DNA of 64,000 bases from Syngnathus acus. Lineage: Eukaryota; Chordata; Actinopteri; Syngnathiformes; Syngnathidae. This document shows positions 35,124 through 46,471 of the stretch, one piece after another. Position 1 is the first letter of the stretch; every line of letters begins with the position of its first letter. The notes under the pieces are model-generated. The model ran no database searches. It worked only from the letters and a program-made list of their open reading frames with translations, and had not been told where the DNA came from. The DNA lies in the NCBI RefSeq assembly GCF_901709675.1, contig NC_051091.1, forward strand, positions 13,426,967 to 13,490,966, written 5' to 3'. Position numbers and translations under genes: made by a program.

Positions 35124-36713
35124 CCGGGTCGAGCGCTGAAGGACTGCGCTGGTGAGCTGACGGGTGTCTTCACGGACATCTTTAACACTTCCCTGCAGCA
35201 GGCCATCGTCCCGTCGTGTTTCAAAGCTGCCACCATCGTACCTGTGCCGAAGAAACCTGCTCCGTCCTGCTTCAATGACTACCGCCCCGTGGCACTTACG
35301 CCCATCATCATGAAGTGCTTTGAGCGGCTTGTCATGGAGCACATCCGATCAGTTCTCCCCCCCACCATTGACCCCTTCCAGTTTGCGTACCGAGCCAAAC
35401 GGTCCTCTGAGGATGCCATCTGCTCTGCCCTCCACTCGGCCCTCACCCACCTGGAGGGGAGGGACTCGTATGTGAGGTTGCTGTTTGTGGACTTCAGTTC
35501 TGCCTTCAACACCATTGTGCCACAACGTCTCATCGGCAAACTTGACAAGCTGGGCCTCAGTACCTGCCTCTGCAACTGGCTACTGGACTTCCTCTGTCAG
35601 AGGCCACAGGTGGTACGTGTTGGCGACAAAATCTCCGCCAGCATCACGCTGAGCACAGGGGCCCCCCAAGGCTGCGTGCTCAGTCCGCTGCTCTTCACCC
35701 TCCTGACGCATGGCTGCGCTGCCACCTGCAGCGGCAACCGCATAGTGAAGTTTGCTGACGACACGACTCTGGTGGGTCTCATCACCAAGGGAGACGAGAC
35801 TCAGTACAGGCTGGAGGTTGACCTTCTGACCGCGTGGTGCAGGGACAACAACCTCCTGCTGAACGTCGACAAGACCAAGGAGATTGTTGCTGACTTCCGG
35901 AAGGGTCACGCCCAACACCTGCCGCTGACCATCGACGGTGCTGTGGTGGAGAGAGTGAGCAGCGCCAGGTTCCTGGGGGTGCACATCAGTGAGGATCTCT
36001 CCTGGTCCACCAACACCGCATCGCTGGCGAAGAAGGCCCAGCGCCGCCTGTACTTCCTTCGGAAACTCAGGCGAGCGGGAGCTCCTCCGGCCGTCATGAC
36101 TACGTTTTACCGCGGCACCATTGAGAGCGTCCTCTCCAGCTGTATTGCTGTTTGGGGTGGCAGCTGCACTGACTATGACTTGAAGGCCCTGCAGCGCATA
36201 GTGAAAACGGCTAGTAAGACTATTGGTGCTTCTCTCCCCTCCTTGAAGGACATTTACACCTCCCATCTCACCCGCAAGGCGACCAAGATTGTGAGTGATG
36301 TGAGTCACCCCGCTCACTCTTTGTTTGATCTTCTGCCCTCTGGGAGGCGGTACAGGAGCCTGCGCTCCCGCACCACCAGACTCTCCAACAGCTTCGTACT
36401 CCAGGCTGTTAGGATCCTGAACTCGCTCCCCCTTTCAGCGTAGCGTCCTGTTCTTGCTGTCGGCTGTATGCACACTGGCTCGGTTTTGCTCCTCTTATTT
36501 ATTGGGTTATTGGTTTATTATTTATTCATCGCTCATTTTATTTATTATTTTTTATTTATTATTTATGGTTTGTGCCTTCTTGTTTTTGTTTTGTGTCGCC
36601 TACTTGTATGTCTCGTCACCGTGGGATGGAGGAAACGGAATTTCGGTTTCTTTGTGTGTCTTGACATATGAAGGGATTGACAATAAAGCTGACTTTGACT
36701 TTGATACAGGAAG
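35124..36713 (+). mobile_element. L2-type LINE, 5' truncated, with open reverse transcriptase frame
   Basis: A frame of about 440 codons ending at 36443 holds most of a non-LTR reverse transcriptase: [47 protein letters not shown] (catalytic D), [26 protein letters not shown] (catalytic FADD), [12 protein letters not shown] and the C-terminal part [16 protein letters not shown]. The endonuclease is missing. The 3' UTR ends in GACTTTGACTTTGATAC, the family tail. It lies inside foldback copy B with GATAC at both junctions. The frame is intact and few substitutions separate it from the fragment at 8261-9086, so it is young but cannot move on its own. Confidence 0.88.
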
Positions 36714-36739
36714 ATATGGCCAGACATGCCATTCGGTCT

Positions 36740-37242
36740 TGTGTTGAATGGTCTTTGTTGCTTAGCTGGTCTCCAAAAAACACTCGGTGGACGATGGCTG
36801 GCCCAGGGAAGGAAGCACTCCAGTGACACACGGCTGATTGGGAAAATATTTTATTCAACCGATGTCAGAGTGATGTCTCTCCAAAAGTTCGAGTGGCCCC
36901 GAAAAAGCAAAGATGTTTCAGCCCTCAAAAGCAAAGATGTTCGCCCTGTTCGCTCTCTCTCTCTCGCTCTCCTTCTATCTGTTCTCCCCCATCATTTGTA
37001 CCTCGTAAGACAACAGCTGCGGTTCGAGTCTCACTCTACTGGTTACTTCCGATGCCCTTAAAAGGGCATGGACAAAGGTCTTCCTGGTCACGGACGAATG
37101 GCCCTTCCATATTCTAAGTACCTACACATTACTGAAACTAGAGCTTCTCTGTACCGCAAAAATAGCTTAGGGTCTTCTCACTGCTGCTAGGTCGCCATCT
37201 AAGGTGACATACAGAGACGCATATAATTCAAATTTCACTACA
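36740..37242 (-). repeat. LTR of LTR element copy 2
   Basis: Read on the minus strand it starts TGTAGTGAAATT and ends CAACACA. It is about 500 bp and the counterpart of 5463-5953, with the purine tract adjoining at 37243. Here it borders foldback copy B. Confidence 0.7.
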
Positions 37243-40200
37243 TTCCCCCCTCCGGGACTTTATAAATGTCCCGAAAACGGTCCAAAAAGAGATGACATCG
37301 GTAAACATCCAAAAATCTTCACCCAACCAAATTTTCTGATCACGTCTACAATTTGGCCTATACCTGCACAGCCTAAATCACGCTCGAGGCATGCTACTTA
37401 AGGTTATTTTAACTAGGAAAGCTCAAACTACTTTGGTATCCAATTGCTCCCTGACAGCAATCTGAGGCCTCTCAGGAACCACAAATAAAGAAAATTGAAG
37501 TCCACATTATCCAAATGACGATAACCACCCCCCTTAGGTAATACCTCAACACCGTCGATAATTTGTGAAGTAATGAATTTGGCGTGGTCCGTTAGAAACT
37601 TCAAAAAGTTGCCGGCCCTCCCTCGAGAAAAAACCCTGCCAGTCTAATGACATGGAAAAAGAGGGAGGCCCTTTCTAACATCCTCAGTGATTCCCTCCAC
37701 CTGGCGTTAGCCAGGTACAAGGAGTCCTGGCACATATCACAATGCACAAAACAGCATGAGCTCACAAAACAGTAAGGAAAAGAAACGACAGGTTCACCGA
37801 CCGCTAAACAGTCAAAGTGCATTGTCATAATGTTAATATGTGACAAGGTAAATGAATAAGATAAAGTAAAGCAGCATGTAGTCATCAGATAAAGTAATGA
37901 AGGATATAATATTGACGCAATATCACAGCATACTGCAACGTTGAAGCGCTCTCAGTGTTGCCCCCCTTGCATATGTAAGAGCCTGTCGATGCAAAGTCCA
38001 GTCCACTGAATGCTCAGTAGTGAATTTGCGCCGGGATCACTGCCCAGGGCCTGCCGTCCATCCAAAATCTTTATGTCCACTTCACCGTCCTCAGAGTCTC
38101 TTTCCAGGCCCCGGTCAGCGTCCACGGGTTCTGCAATAATTGAGAGCCACTGCCAGTATTTAACGATGACATCAGCACAAAACCTTGAGTTGCAATGAAA
38201 AAAGCAGCAATGCCCAGCGTAGGCCGGAAGTCCTCCCGGCCCCCTTCGGTCACCCGTAGTAAACGACATCTCCATAACCAGTCGTCAGCAAACAAAATCT
38301 TCTCTTTTGGAGTTGATTGGGGCACGGGGACGATTGGTGGTCGTCGTCTCATCGAAGTGCTCAGTAGAACCTCCGAGCGTTCCCGGCATCTACTCCTTAT
38401 GATCCAGAGGCCCACGTGATCCCTGAAACAAACAAACAAACAAACAAACAAACAAACAAACAAACAAACAAACAAACAAACAAACAAACAAACACTCCCC
38501 CCAGGAGTTATGAGTAATCCCCCTTATTTCTCGTCGTGCTGTCAGTCTCGCAAGATCCCTTCTGTAGCAGAGTAACTTCTACCTGTTCAAGTTAGTCACA
38601 GTCTGAAGTCCTGTCAATCTCGTCTTTGCAATCGCTCTTTCCCAGTCCAAATATTAATTTTTCACTCCAAATTTCCTCTTTCATTCAAATTTTTCTCAGT
38701 ATTCTCAAATGGGTATCAGTCCCGTCAGTTTTGTTCACCCAATTTGTTTATGTACACTATCTTTGTCTCCCCTTCAAATCACCTCACTGTTCAAATCAGT
38801 CACCCTTTTGAAGCAGTAATTTTCCCAAAATGATTTAACTATTCAACTCTTTTCAATATTTGTTATGCAAATTAACCCTCTTAAAATGTGTTCTTAAATA
38901 CTTTCCCTTCAATAGCAGCTTTAATGCATTCATATGTTTATGTAAATATGTGTATATGTCACTTCTCCCTATTCCTTGTTTCTGGTCCAGTTTCCTATTT
39001 TATTTAATTACCTTCCAAACATTTGTTGTCTATTGCACTGCAGTCTAATCCCTATTAGCTGTATGATTTGTCATCATTCATGCTTTTCCGTTGAAACACT
39101 TTAACCGTTACTGTCGCTAGATCGTTACCACGCTTTGCATCCATTCCAGATTGTTGTCTCCCATTAACACCTTTCCTTTCGAGATGCTTCTTCTGCTCCT
39201 TCCATTACTGCCTGTTGAATTCTGGCACGTCCTGTTAAAGCCTCAAAAATAATTGAATCCGAAAAAACATTGAATGTCACAAATAGCTTTTATATCTACT
39301 TACTCATTCAAATGTAACCCCACCACCCCTGACACATTCACCCAATGAGTCATTAGGCATTCAAAAAGGAACCGGCAAAATGTCCTACCACATCATCATA
39401 TGCCTTGCAGCCAGTTTGTCGAACCTTTCACTCATCCAGGACCGTCATCCCCAAGTTCCTGAAAATTGACTGTCCACCCCACATTCGGCAACACAAACAA
39501 AAATCATCGCACCCCTGCCAGTGAGCATACAGCCCTGCGGACACTTGTGCTCACAAAAACTACACAGGCATCGAGTATCAAAATAAAAAATAGACACACA
39601 ATGAATCATGGCGCCCGGGGATTCCTTCCTGAAAATCATCAATCATCATAAAAATCAAAAGGGTTAGGGTTAACATTTTCACGTGAATTCAACATAAACT
39701 CTCCAAGACTGCAATCGACAACCTGCAAAGTTAAAACAAGTTATAAAACAACCAGCTATCTGCTCCTTGGCTGGCGGTTGATGCTGCAATAAGTCAAGTG
39801 ACGCACAGAAACAAAGCAAAGCTCGCACTTGCCACAAGCAAGCTTAAGTTTCAAATGTTTGGTTGTCATCCACATAGTCAGTCATCCCGTGAGTCCAAGT
39901 TTATCATGTCATATCGTCCATTGTCCTAGTGTTTGATATTAGTACTGTCTTGTCCATCCGTGTTGCTGAAATGGGCCTTCTCCATGAACTATTTTGTTGT
40001 TCATGGTGCCTTTGATTAACCATCAGCTGTTAGTTAAGGTTATAACTCGTCACTCATCAATCTTGGGTATTCCAGTCTCATGTGAGAGGAATCTTACCCT
40101 CAATTGTGACCCTTTCATACCAACTCCAAAATACTTTGGCCTTTCACACTGCCCCCGACACACATACACATTCCTAACCACACAAGTGCCAATTCATTCG

Positions 40201-40733
40201 TCTTCATCGCTCAGCTCTCATTCCACAACAAAGAAATTTAGTATATGTAAGTGAGCAGGTAATCAGTGAATATTGAAAGTAACCCTTCAATTCTGGATGT
40301 TCTTCTCAATTAAATATTTCATACAATCGTACCTCACCTTTACCGTAAAACTGTCAATTAAATGCCTAAAAATTCAGTTATTTCTACTGCTGAGCCTGTT
40401 CAAGGGTGAGCATGGGGAAAGAAGCAGCCTCAGATGGTCCTTAAATAATTTTATCCTAATCAATCATTCTGATTGAAACAGCTGGGTAAAGATACTCAAA
40501 AGGCTCCCTCCGACAGTCTACTCCACTATGTTGTTTTCACTTTGCCATGTCAATGCATTTGTTATTCGAGTCCTATCACATTTGTCATCTCGTTAACTGT
40601 CATTTTGTCTGACTCTTATGCAGCATTATTCTTAACTGTCAAAAGTTTCCATGGCTGGTATTCCTTGAACTTATCGGACTTTCTGACACCAGAATTCCCA
40701 GTGAGGTGTAATTAACTTCTAATTTATTAATTA
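37243..40733 (-). mobile_element. Interior of LTR element copy 2 (inverted, truncated)
   Basis: It matches 1765-5462 in reverse over its whole length, including the tetranucleotide tract ((AAAC)n at 38424-38493) and the region around 38071-38420 that has the longest frame. Differences are scattered substitutions and small indels. Homology stops where the TA-flanked element begins at 40734, and nothing matching 1-1745 follows, so the copy is truncated there. No coding sequence is recognised. Confidence 0.75.
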
Positions 40734-41661
40734 CCGTTTTTTCCATGTATAATGCGCCCCCATGTATAATACGCACCCTAAAAATGGCATGTCGATGCTG
40801 GAAAAAAGCCTGTACCCATGTATAATACGCACCCAAATTTTTATTTTTTTTTATTATTTTTTTTATTTTATTTTTAAAGTCCCAATGATCGTCACACACG
40901 CATCTGGGTGTGGTGAAATTTGTCCTCTGCATTTGACCCATCCCCATGTGATTTTGATCCATCCCCTGGGGAAGAGGGGAGCAGTGAGCAGCAGCGGCGC
41001 CGCGCTCGGGAATCATTTGGTGATCTAACCCCCCAATTCCAACCCTTAATGCTGAGTGCCAAGCAGGGAGGCAATGGGTCCCATTTTTATAGTCTTTGGT
41101 ATGACCCGGCCGGGTTACTTAAGTCCGTAAACGTAAAATTATTTCAGAAAAAAGATCATCTTTGGGAACAACCGGATGTTATTCTGCCGGTCAGTATCAC
41201 TGCGCATGCAGTAGCAAACTCGATAGCAAAGAAATATGTGAGACTCTCAACGGGATCACCAATATTTGAGTGATGTTCCAGTTATTTATCACAATTATTT
41301 ATTATTATAATATTAATATATATAATATATATAATAATTATTTATTTATTATTCACAATTGTCATGGTGATCTTTCTGGTGATTTCTTAACTAGGCTGGA
41401 TGTATTTTTTTTGTTGGCGTTGATTTCTCCGACTGCCCAGAAAGGCACCACCGCGATCAGTTAGGTTAAAATGAAAAGAGAGGAAAGTGACGTTGTAAAG
41501 AACCATCCGTGACAAGATTTTCTTCAAAAATTGTTGTACCATGATTTTCTTAAAAAAAAAAAAAATAATAAATAAATAAATTGTACCCATGTGTAATGCG
41601 CACCCCAGATTTTAGGACAATAAATTAGTTAAATTTTGCGCATTATGCATGGAAAACACGG
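40734..41661. mobile_element. TA-flanked element with CCGTTTTTTCC ends, copy 1
   Basis: Inverted ends CCGTTTTTTCCATGTATAAT and ATTATGCATGGAAAACACGG are followed inward by CCATGTATAATACGCACCC-type repeats, with TA on both sides (40732-40733, 41662-41663). It contains a SINE piece (40873-41090) and poly(A)/AT tracts. It is 928 bp with no transposase. A second copy is at 56862-57722. Confidence 0.8.
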
Positions 41662-41711
41662 TAAGTAAAATGCTTTTAGATTTTTTTTGGTTATCATTAG
41701 AATGTCTAGAA

Positions 41712-43328
41712 CAGGGGTCTGCAACCTTTATTATCAAAAGAGCCATTTTGACCCCTCGTCTGCCAAAAGAATATTGTAGGGAGCCGCACAAAATAACAGA
41801 ACTCATCTTTTTTTTTATTTTAGCTGTTATAACCACTGAATACAACAAAAGGTAGCCCACTTTAAAATAAAACATTTAGCTGAGCTTTAAAAATAAACAT
41901 AAAATTAGGACTGTCCTTGACAAATCCATGTCCTCCTCATCCTCTTCGGGTGTTTTGCTCAGCCAGCAATAAACTGAAGCATCCGAACATACAAAAGAAA
42001 TCTACATCAGCTCGGAGTCTGATTTTTTTTTCCAGGAAAAGTAATAGCTTTTTAAATTATATTTAATTCTTACCTGTTTAATGTGACTTCTGTATCTGAA
42101 CTTTGCTGCAGATCTTCCCTATGTCAGGGCTGTAGGATGTGACTTTGATCTTCATACAGGCCTGTAGGCTCTCATCTACGAGGCGGGAACGGTGTTTGTT
42201 CTTTATGAAGTTCATGCTTGAGAACAATTGCTCGCATAAGTATGTTGAGCCAAAGATGGACAAGACTCCAAATGCATACTTTTTCATGTTAATATACGTG
42301 TCAGGAACAATGTTCCCTCTAATTTTTCATGTATCTGGGCATAGACACAAGCTCCCTGAGCAAACTGAGGACTACAGTGAGCAACATCAGGTCGCTTCAG
42401 GGGGGGTGCAAATGGGACGTCCGACGCTGCGTGTTCGTTTCGCTTCGGGGGGGGGGGGGGGGGGGGTGCTAATGGGACGTCCAACGATGCGTGTTCGTTT
42501 CGCTTCGGGGGGATGTTTATGCGCTGGATAGATTTCTTGTGCGCTGAGAACGTGCGGGCAGTGCGCGATTGCGCACGCGCGCAGCTTAGAGGGAACATTG
42601 GTCAGGAATGGCACTCCATGTTTCAAAAACAAGTTTGGCGGGGTGGGGGAGTTTCTCCATATCACTCCATTTGTGCTCTTTAACGAGTGAAGCCTTCTGA
42701 CGAGCGACTTCTTCAATATCCGCCGTCAGTGATTTGAACTTATTTACCCATAAATCTTTATCCACTATGTCGGCCAGTTCAATTTCTAGATCAGGCTTAC
42801 CTACTCTGGTGAATGCAACTGTGTTCAGCAGGGATGGGTTGATGTCCAGCGGTATGACAGGGAAAGAGCATACAGGTAAGCCACCATCGTTGGCCGTGAA
42901 TGCAAATAAATAAGTCCACGCTGAATTAAACTCTCTATTTTCTTCCGAAACTTTCCTTTTTTTTTTTTTTTTTTCATGGCTATTCAGGGTTCACAACTTC
43001 GCACACAGGTTCGCACGGGTTCACACAATCTAAAAGCTGCCAGCAGGTAAAGGCAGGGGATGTTGACGTTGATGTGACGTAGCCTATATTTGGTGACAAA
43101 TTATGAATTAGAAATATGTCTAGCTTTTTAAAAATTGGATCGTATTAACTCAAACTCCAAGATAACTGTGCAACAAAATAAACTAATATGTGAATACAAA
43201 TGAATTAAGAAATACTCTTTATTTATGTTCGTTTTTGTTTTTGTTTTTTTTGTCAAGGCCAAAGGGAGCCGCTATAAGGAGGCTGAAGAGCCGCATGCGG
43301 CTCCAGAGCCGCAGGTTGCCGACCCCTG
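41712..43328 (-). mobile_element. hAT element with transposase C-terminal remnant
   Basis: Inverted ends CAGGGGTCTGCAACC and GGTTGCCGACCCCTG lie inside an exact 8-bp duplication GTCTAGAA (41704-41711, 43329-43336). The minus strand at 42078-42287 codes for a hAT dimerisation-region piece (FGSTYLCEQLFSSMNFIKNK). Further broken coding continues at about 42600-42950. It carries a nested MITE at 42308-42600. Confidence 0.9.
42308..42600. mobile_element. hAT MITE nested in a hAT
   Basis: This 293-bp element has ends CAATGTTCCCTCTAA and TTAGAGGGAACATTG and an exact 8-bp duplication GTCAGGAA (42300-42307, 42601-42608). Inside are two direct repeats of about 75 bp with GGGACGTCC and a (G)n run at 42446-42467. 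Confidence 0.95.
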
Positions 43329-43603
43329 GTCTAGAACATGTGCATATGCTTATTTTGTTAAATATATACCCCAAATGTAAATTAGTGCATGTAGTATATG
43401 TGTTGCAGATATGCAACACTGGTAGAGCGTGGTAGCAAAAAAGGCCCTAATTGTGACCTGCCTAAGTGTAGTGTAAATCAGCATGGATCTTCTAGTTTAT
43501 ATTATCTTCTAATATATTTACACATTGTGTGTATTTGTAACATTTGTAAACAAGGGTGTAGAGGATAAATCCAAGTAAACTCAGTTTATTAACCTCTTTG
43601 TCC

Positions 43604-44838
43604 AGATTCCAGTCTTTGTTGACAGCCTTACATTTCGTCAACAACTTGACAGTACCAGAGACTGAAAAGAAAGACAAACTGTGGAAGATCAGACCTTGGC
43701 TTGATTCATTCAGAGAGAACTGCCTGTAGGTGATACCAGAAGAGCACAACTCTGTGGATGAGATGATGATTCCTTTCAAGGGGAGATTCAGCAGCATCAA
43801 ACAGTACATGTGAGGCAAGCCACACCCATGGGGCTTCAAAGTATGGGTGAGAACTGGAGTCTCTGGCGTGATGTGTGACTTTGATGTCGACCAAGGAAGC
43901 AACAATGAACTGCGAGCCAAATCAGAACTTGGCTTGTCTGGTAATGAACTACAAGGTCTATGAAGACAACTTCTTCACCTCTGTTCCACTGATAGAGAAG
44001 CTCCTTGATCGAGGAATACATTACGTCGGAACAGCCAGGCAGGTGTGCCTACCCAACTGCAACCTTGAAGACGACAAGAGTTTGAAGAAAAAGGGGAGAG
44101 GAGCCTTTGACCACAGAGTGGAGGTAAAACACAACATCTCTGCCGTCAAATGGTATGACAACCGAGCCGTCACACTTGTGCCGTCCTTTGCTAGAACTGA
44201 GCCTGTGGAGAAGATCCAACGCTGGGACAAAGTCAACAAGACCTATAGAGAAGTTGAAAGGCCTCACATCGTGGGCATCTACAACAAATACATGGGAGGT
44301 GTAGATTTGCTGGATTCATTCACAGCCAAATACAAGTTCCCCGTGAAATCTCGCCGCTGGTACATGTACATCTTCTGGCACACCATCACCCTTGCTGTGG
44401 TCAATGCCTGGCTCATCTACAAGCGGGACTGCAAGGCTCTTGGGATTTCTCCAAAAGAGACACTGAACCTGAGACTGTTCCAGGCACAGCTAGCATCCTC
44501 TCTCATTCTGAAGGACACAATCAAGACTCCGAAGAGGGGACGGCCATCTGCAGGCAGTGGCAGCTCAGTGACACACTGTGACAGCAGGCCCTTTGACTGC
44601 TCAGAAGAGACCATCCTCTGGTAATGAGAATCCAACCAGCGTCCCACCCAAGAAAACATGTCCACACCCACCACCGGATGTGCGTAAGGACCTTCTTGGT
44701 CATTTCCCAATGAAGACGAAGAAGAGAGGGCGCTGCAGACGCTGCCCTACAGGATACACCGACACACAGTGCTAACAAGTGTGATGTCCGTCTTTGCTTC
44801 AAAGACGACAGGAACTGTTTCTGGGATTATCACTGCTA
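43604..44838 (+). pseudogene. piggyBac-type transposase, broken
   Basis: piggyBac transposases cut and paste DNA at TTAA with a DDD catalytic triad. The reading starts near RFQSLLTALHFVNN and continues KLWKIRPWLDSF and SVDEMMIPFKGRFSSIKQYM (first Asp region). A TGA stop at 43811-43813 and a frameshift near 43885-43920 follow. The main frame 43875-44624 holds VYEDNFFTS (second Asp) and YMGGVDLLD (third Asp), KFPVKSRRWYM and a basic tail. After another frameshift the cysteine-rich C-terminal finger is readable (RCRRCPTGYTDTQC, then KCDVRLCF and NCFWDYHC, ending 44838). The N-terminus is missing, and I could not find TTAA-flanked ends. Confidence 0.85.
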
Positions 44839-45240
44839 ATGAAGGAAGAAGAAGAAGATGAAGTGACTTGATATTTGAAGTAGTGTTAGCCTTGAGTCTG
44901 CATGGACCTAGTATACTGAGCGTGACTTACAAGCCAGTGTGTCTAGCCTGCTTGCATTCCGCATGCAATCCCGTTTTTATTTTGCTTGATAAAAAATAAA
45001 AACACAAAAACTATGATAAATGTTGTCATTACTCAGGTTACATACTGTGTAAATGAACTTAGCTGTCTAACATAGGAGCAAATAAGTTTACCTTGACTAG
45101 ACAATGAGTAGGACCACACGAGGCCTACAGGAAATTCTGCTACCCATCCCACCCAACGTTGCAACGTTACAACGTGTCCATAAAACCTTACCAAAACATG
45201 ACAAATTTGCAAACACTACATTATGGTTATTTATTTATTT
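44839..45240. other. Spacer after piggyBac remnant
   Basis: It has no recognisable coding sequence. It may include the piggyBac 3' end and unique DNA up to the LINE. Confidence 0.35.
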
Positions 45241-46471
45241 AGCGAATGCAAAGTCCCTAAGCTAAGCAGTTGCCTCCTGGTCTGCTGTATGGAGGGTGAC
45301 TAACCCTCCTTTAAGTCTGTGGAGAGGACAAACTTCTATGATGTGTTCCATGGTTTGCTCCTCTCCACAAGCACACAGTGGGGTGGGGCTACTGCCCCAT
45401 TTGTGAAGGCTGGCCAAGCAGGGGCCATGTCCAGTCCTGAAACGATTGAGTGTGGACCACTGCCCTCTTGAGAAGTTGGTGCCAGGGACCTGATGGTTGG
45501 GTTCTGGCACCAAGTGTTTGTTTGGGACCTTCTTGGACTCCCATTCCATTTTCCAAGCCAATTAGATGGTGAAGTCGGTTGGTGGGGTGTTCTTCCAGAT
45601 TGGTCATCTGGACGGGAGTCGAGCAGTGGGTGGGTTGTAGATGTCTATATAGATCGGTAGATGGGGAGTCTTTGATCTTTTGAAACATCTTATGAGTGGC
45701 TGCTTCTCGCTGGATATCTGTGGGGGGGGGTGTTTGATAGGACAGGAAGCCAGGGGAGTGGTGTTGAGCGTACAGTCCCGGTTATGGTCCTCATGGTTGT
45801 GTTGAGCTGGGTGTCCACATAGTGAGTGTGGGGGGACCTTGACCAGACAGGGGCACAATATTCAGCTGCAGAGTATGCAAAGGCCTGTGCCGAGGTGCGC
45901 AGTGTGGACGCCGCTGCCCCCCATTTCACACCAGCGAGTTTGCAGAGCTGGTTGTTCCTTGATTTAACTTTGGCTGCTATCCCCTTTAGGTGTTCCTTAA
46001 AAGATAGGGTCCGGTCAAGGGTCACGCCAAGGTAGGTTGGGTTGGAGGCGTGCTTCAGCATGTCCACCCAGGTAGATGTTTAGTTCTCTGGCAACTTTTG
46101 CATTATGGAGATGGAATACGCTGGATACAGTTTTTGCTGGGCTTGACTTTAGGCGCCAGGTTTTACAGAACTGGTCCAGTTTGACAAGATCTTCTGTGAG
46201 CACCCGTTCCACCCGTTGGTTGAAGTCTGGCGCTTAAAATGCCAGACAGATGTCATCTGCATAGATGAATTTCCGGGATTTGGTGGTGGGTAGGTCATTT
46301 ATGTAGAGGTTGAACAACGTTGGAGCTCGGACTGAGCGTTGTGATAGGCCGTTTGTCTGCCTTCTCCATGCACTCGTGTTCTGACCGAGGTGAACTCTGA
46401 ACCTTCTGTTTGTCAGCAGAGTTTGTATTATTGCCGTTGCCCAGGCAAGGAGCGCATTTGTGAGTTTGAGT

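Larger units (their letters stand above)
33008..36739 (-). mobile_element. Foldback element copy B, inverted, internally deleted, twice interrupted
   Basis: Segments 33020-33081, 34263-35124 and 36709-36730 match copy A in reverse order and orientation. They cover its 3' UTR, the end of the USP-like part, the transposase start and the bases just upstream. The middle, corresponding to about 30425-31755 of copy A, is deleted. A solo LTR (33082-34262) and an L2 LINE (about 35124-36713) split it. Copy B starts directly after the right arm of copy A, so the two are tail to tail. Confidence 0.8.

Noticed and set aside
35580-36317. 245-codon minus frame
   Set aside because: It is antisense to the L2 reverse transcriptase, whose motifs are on the plus strand.
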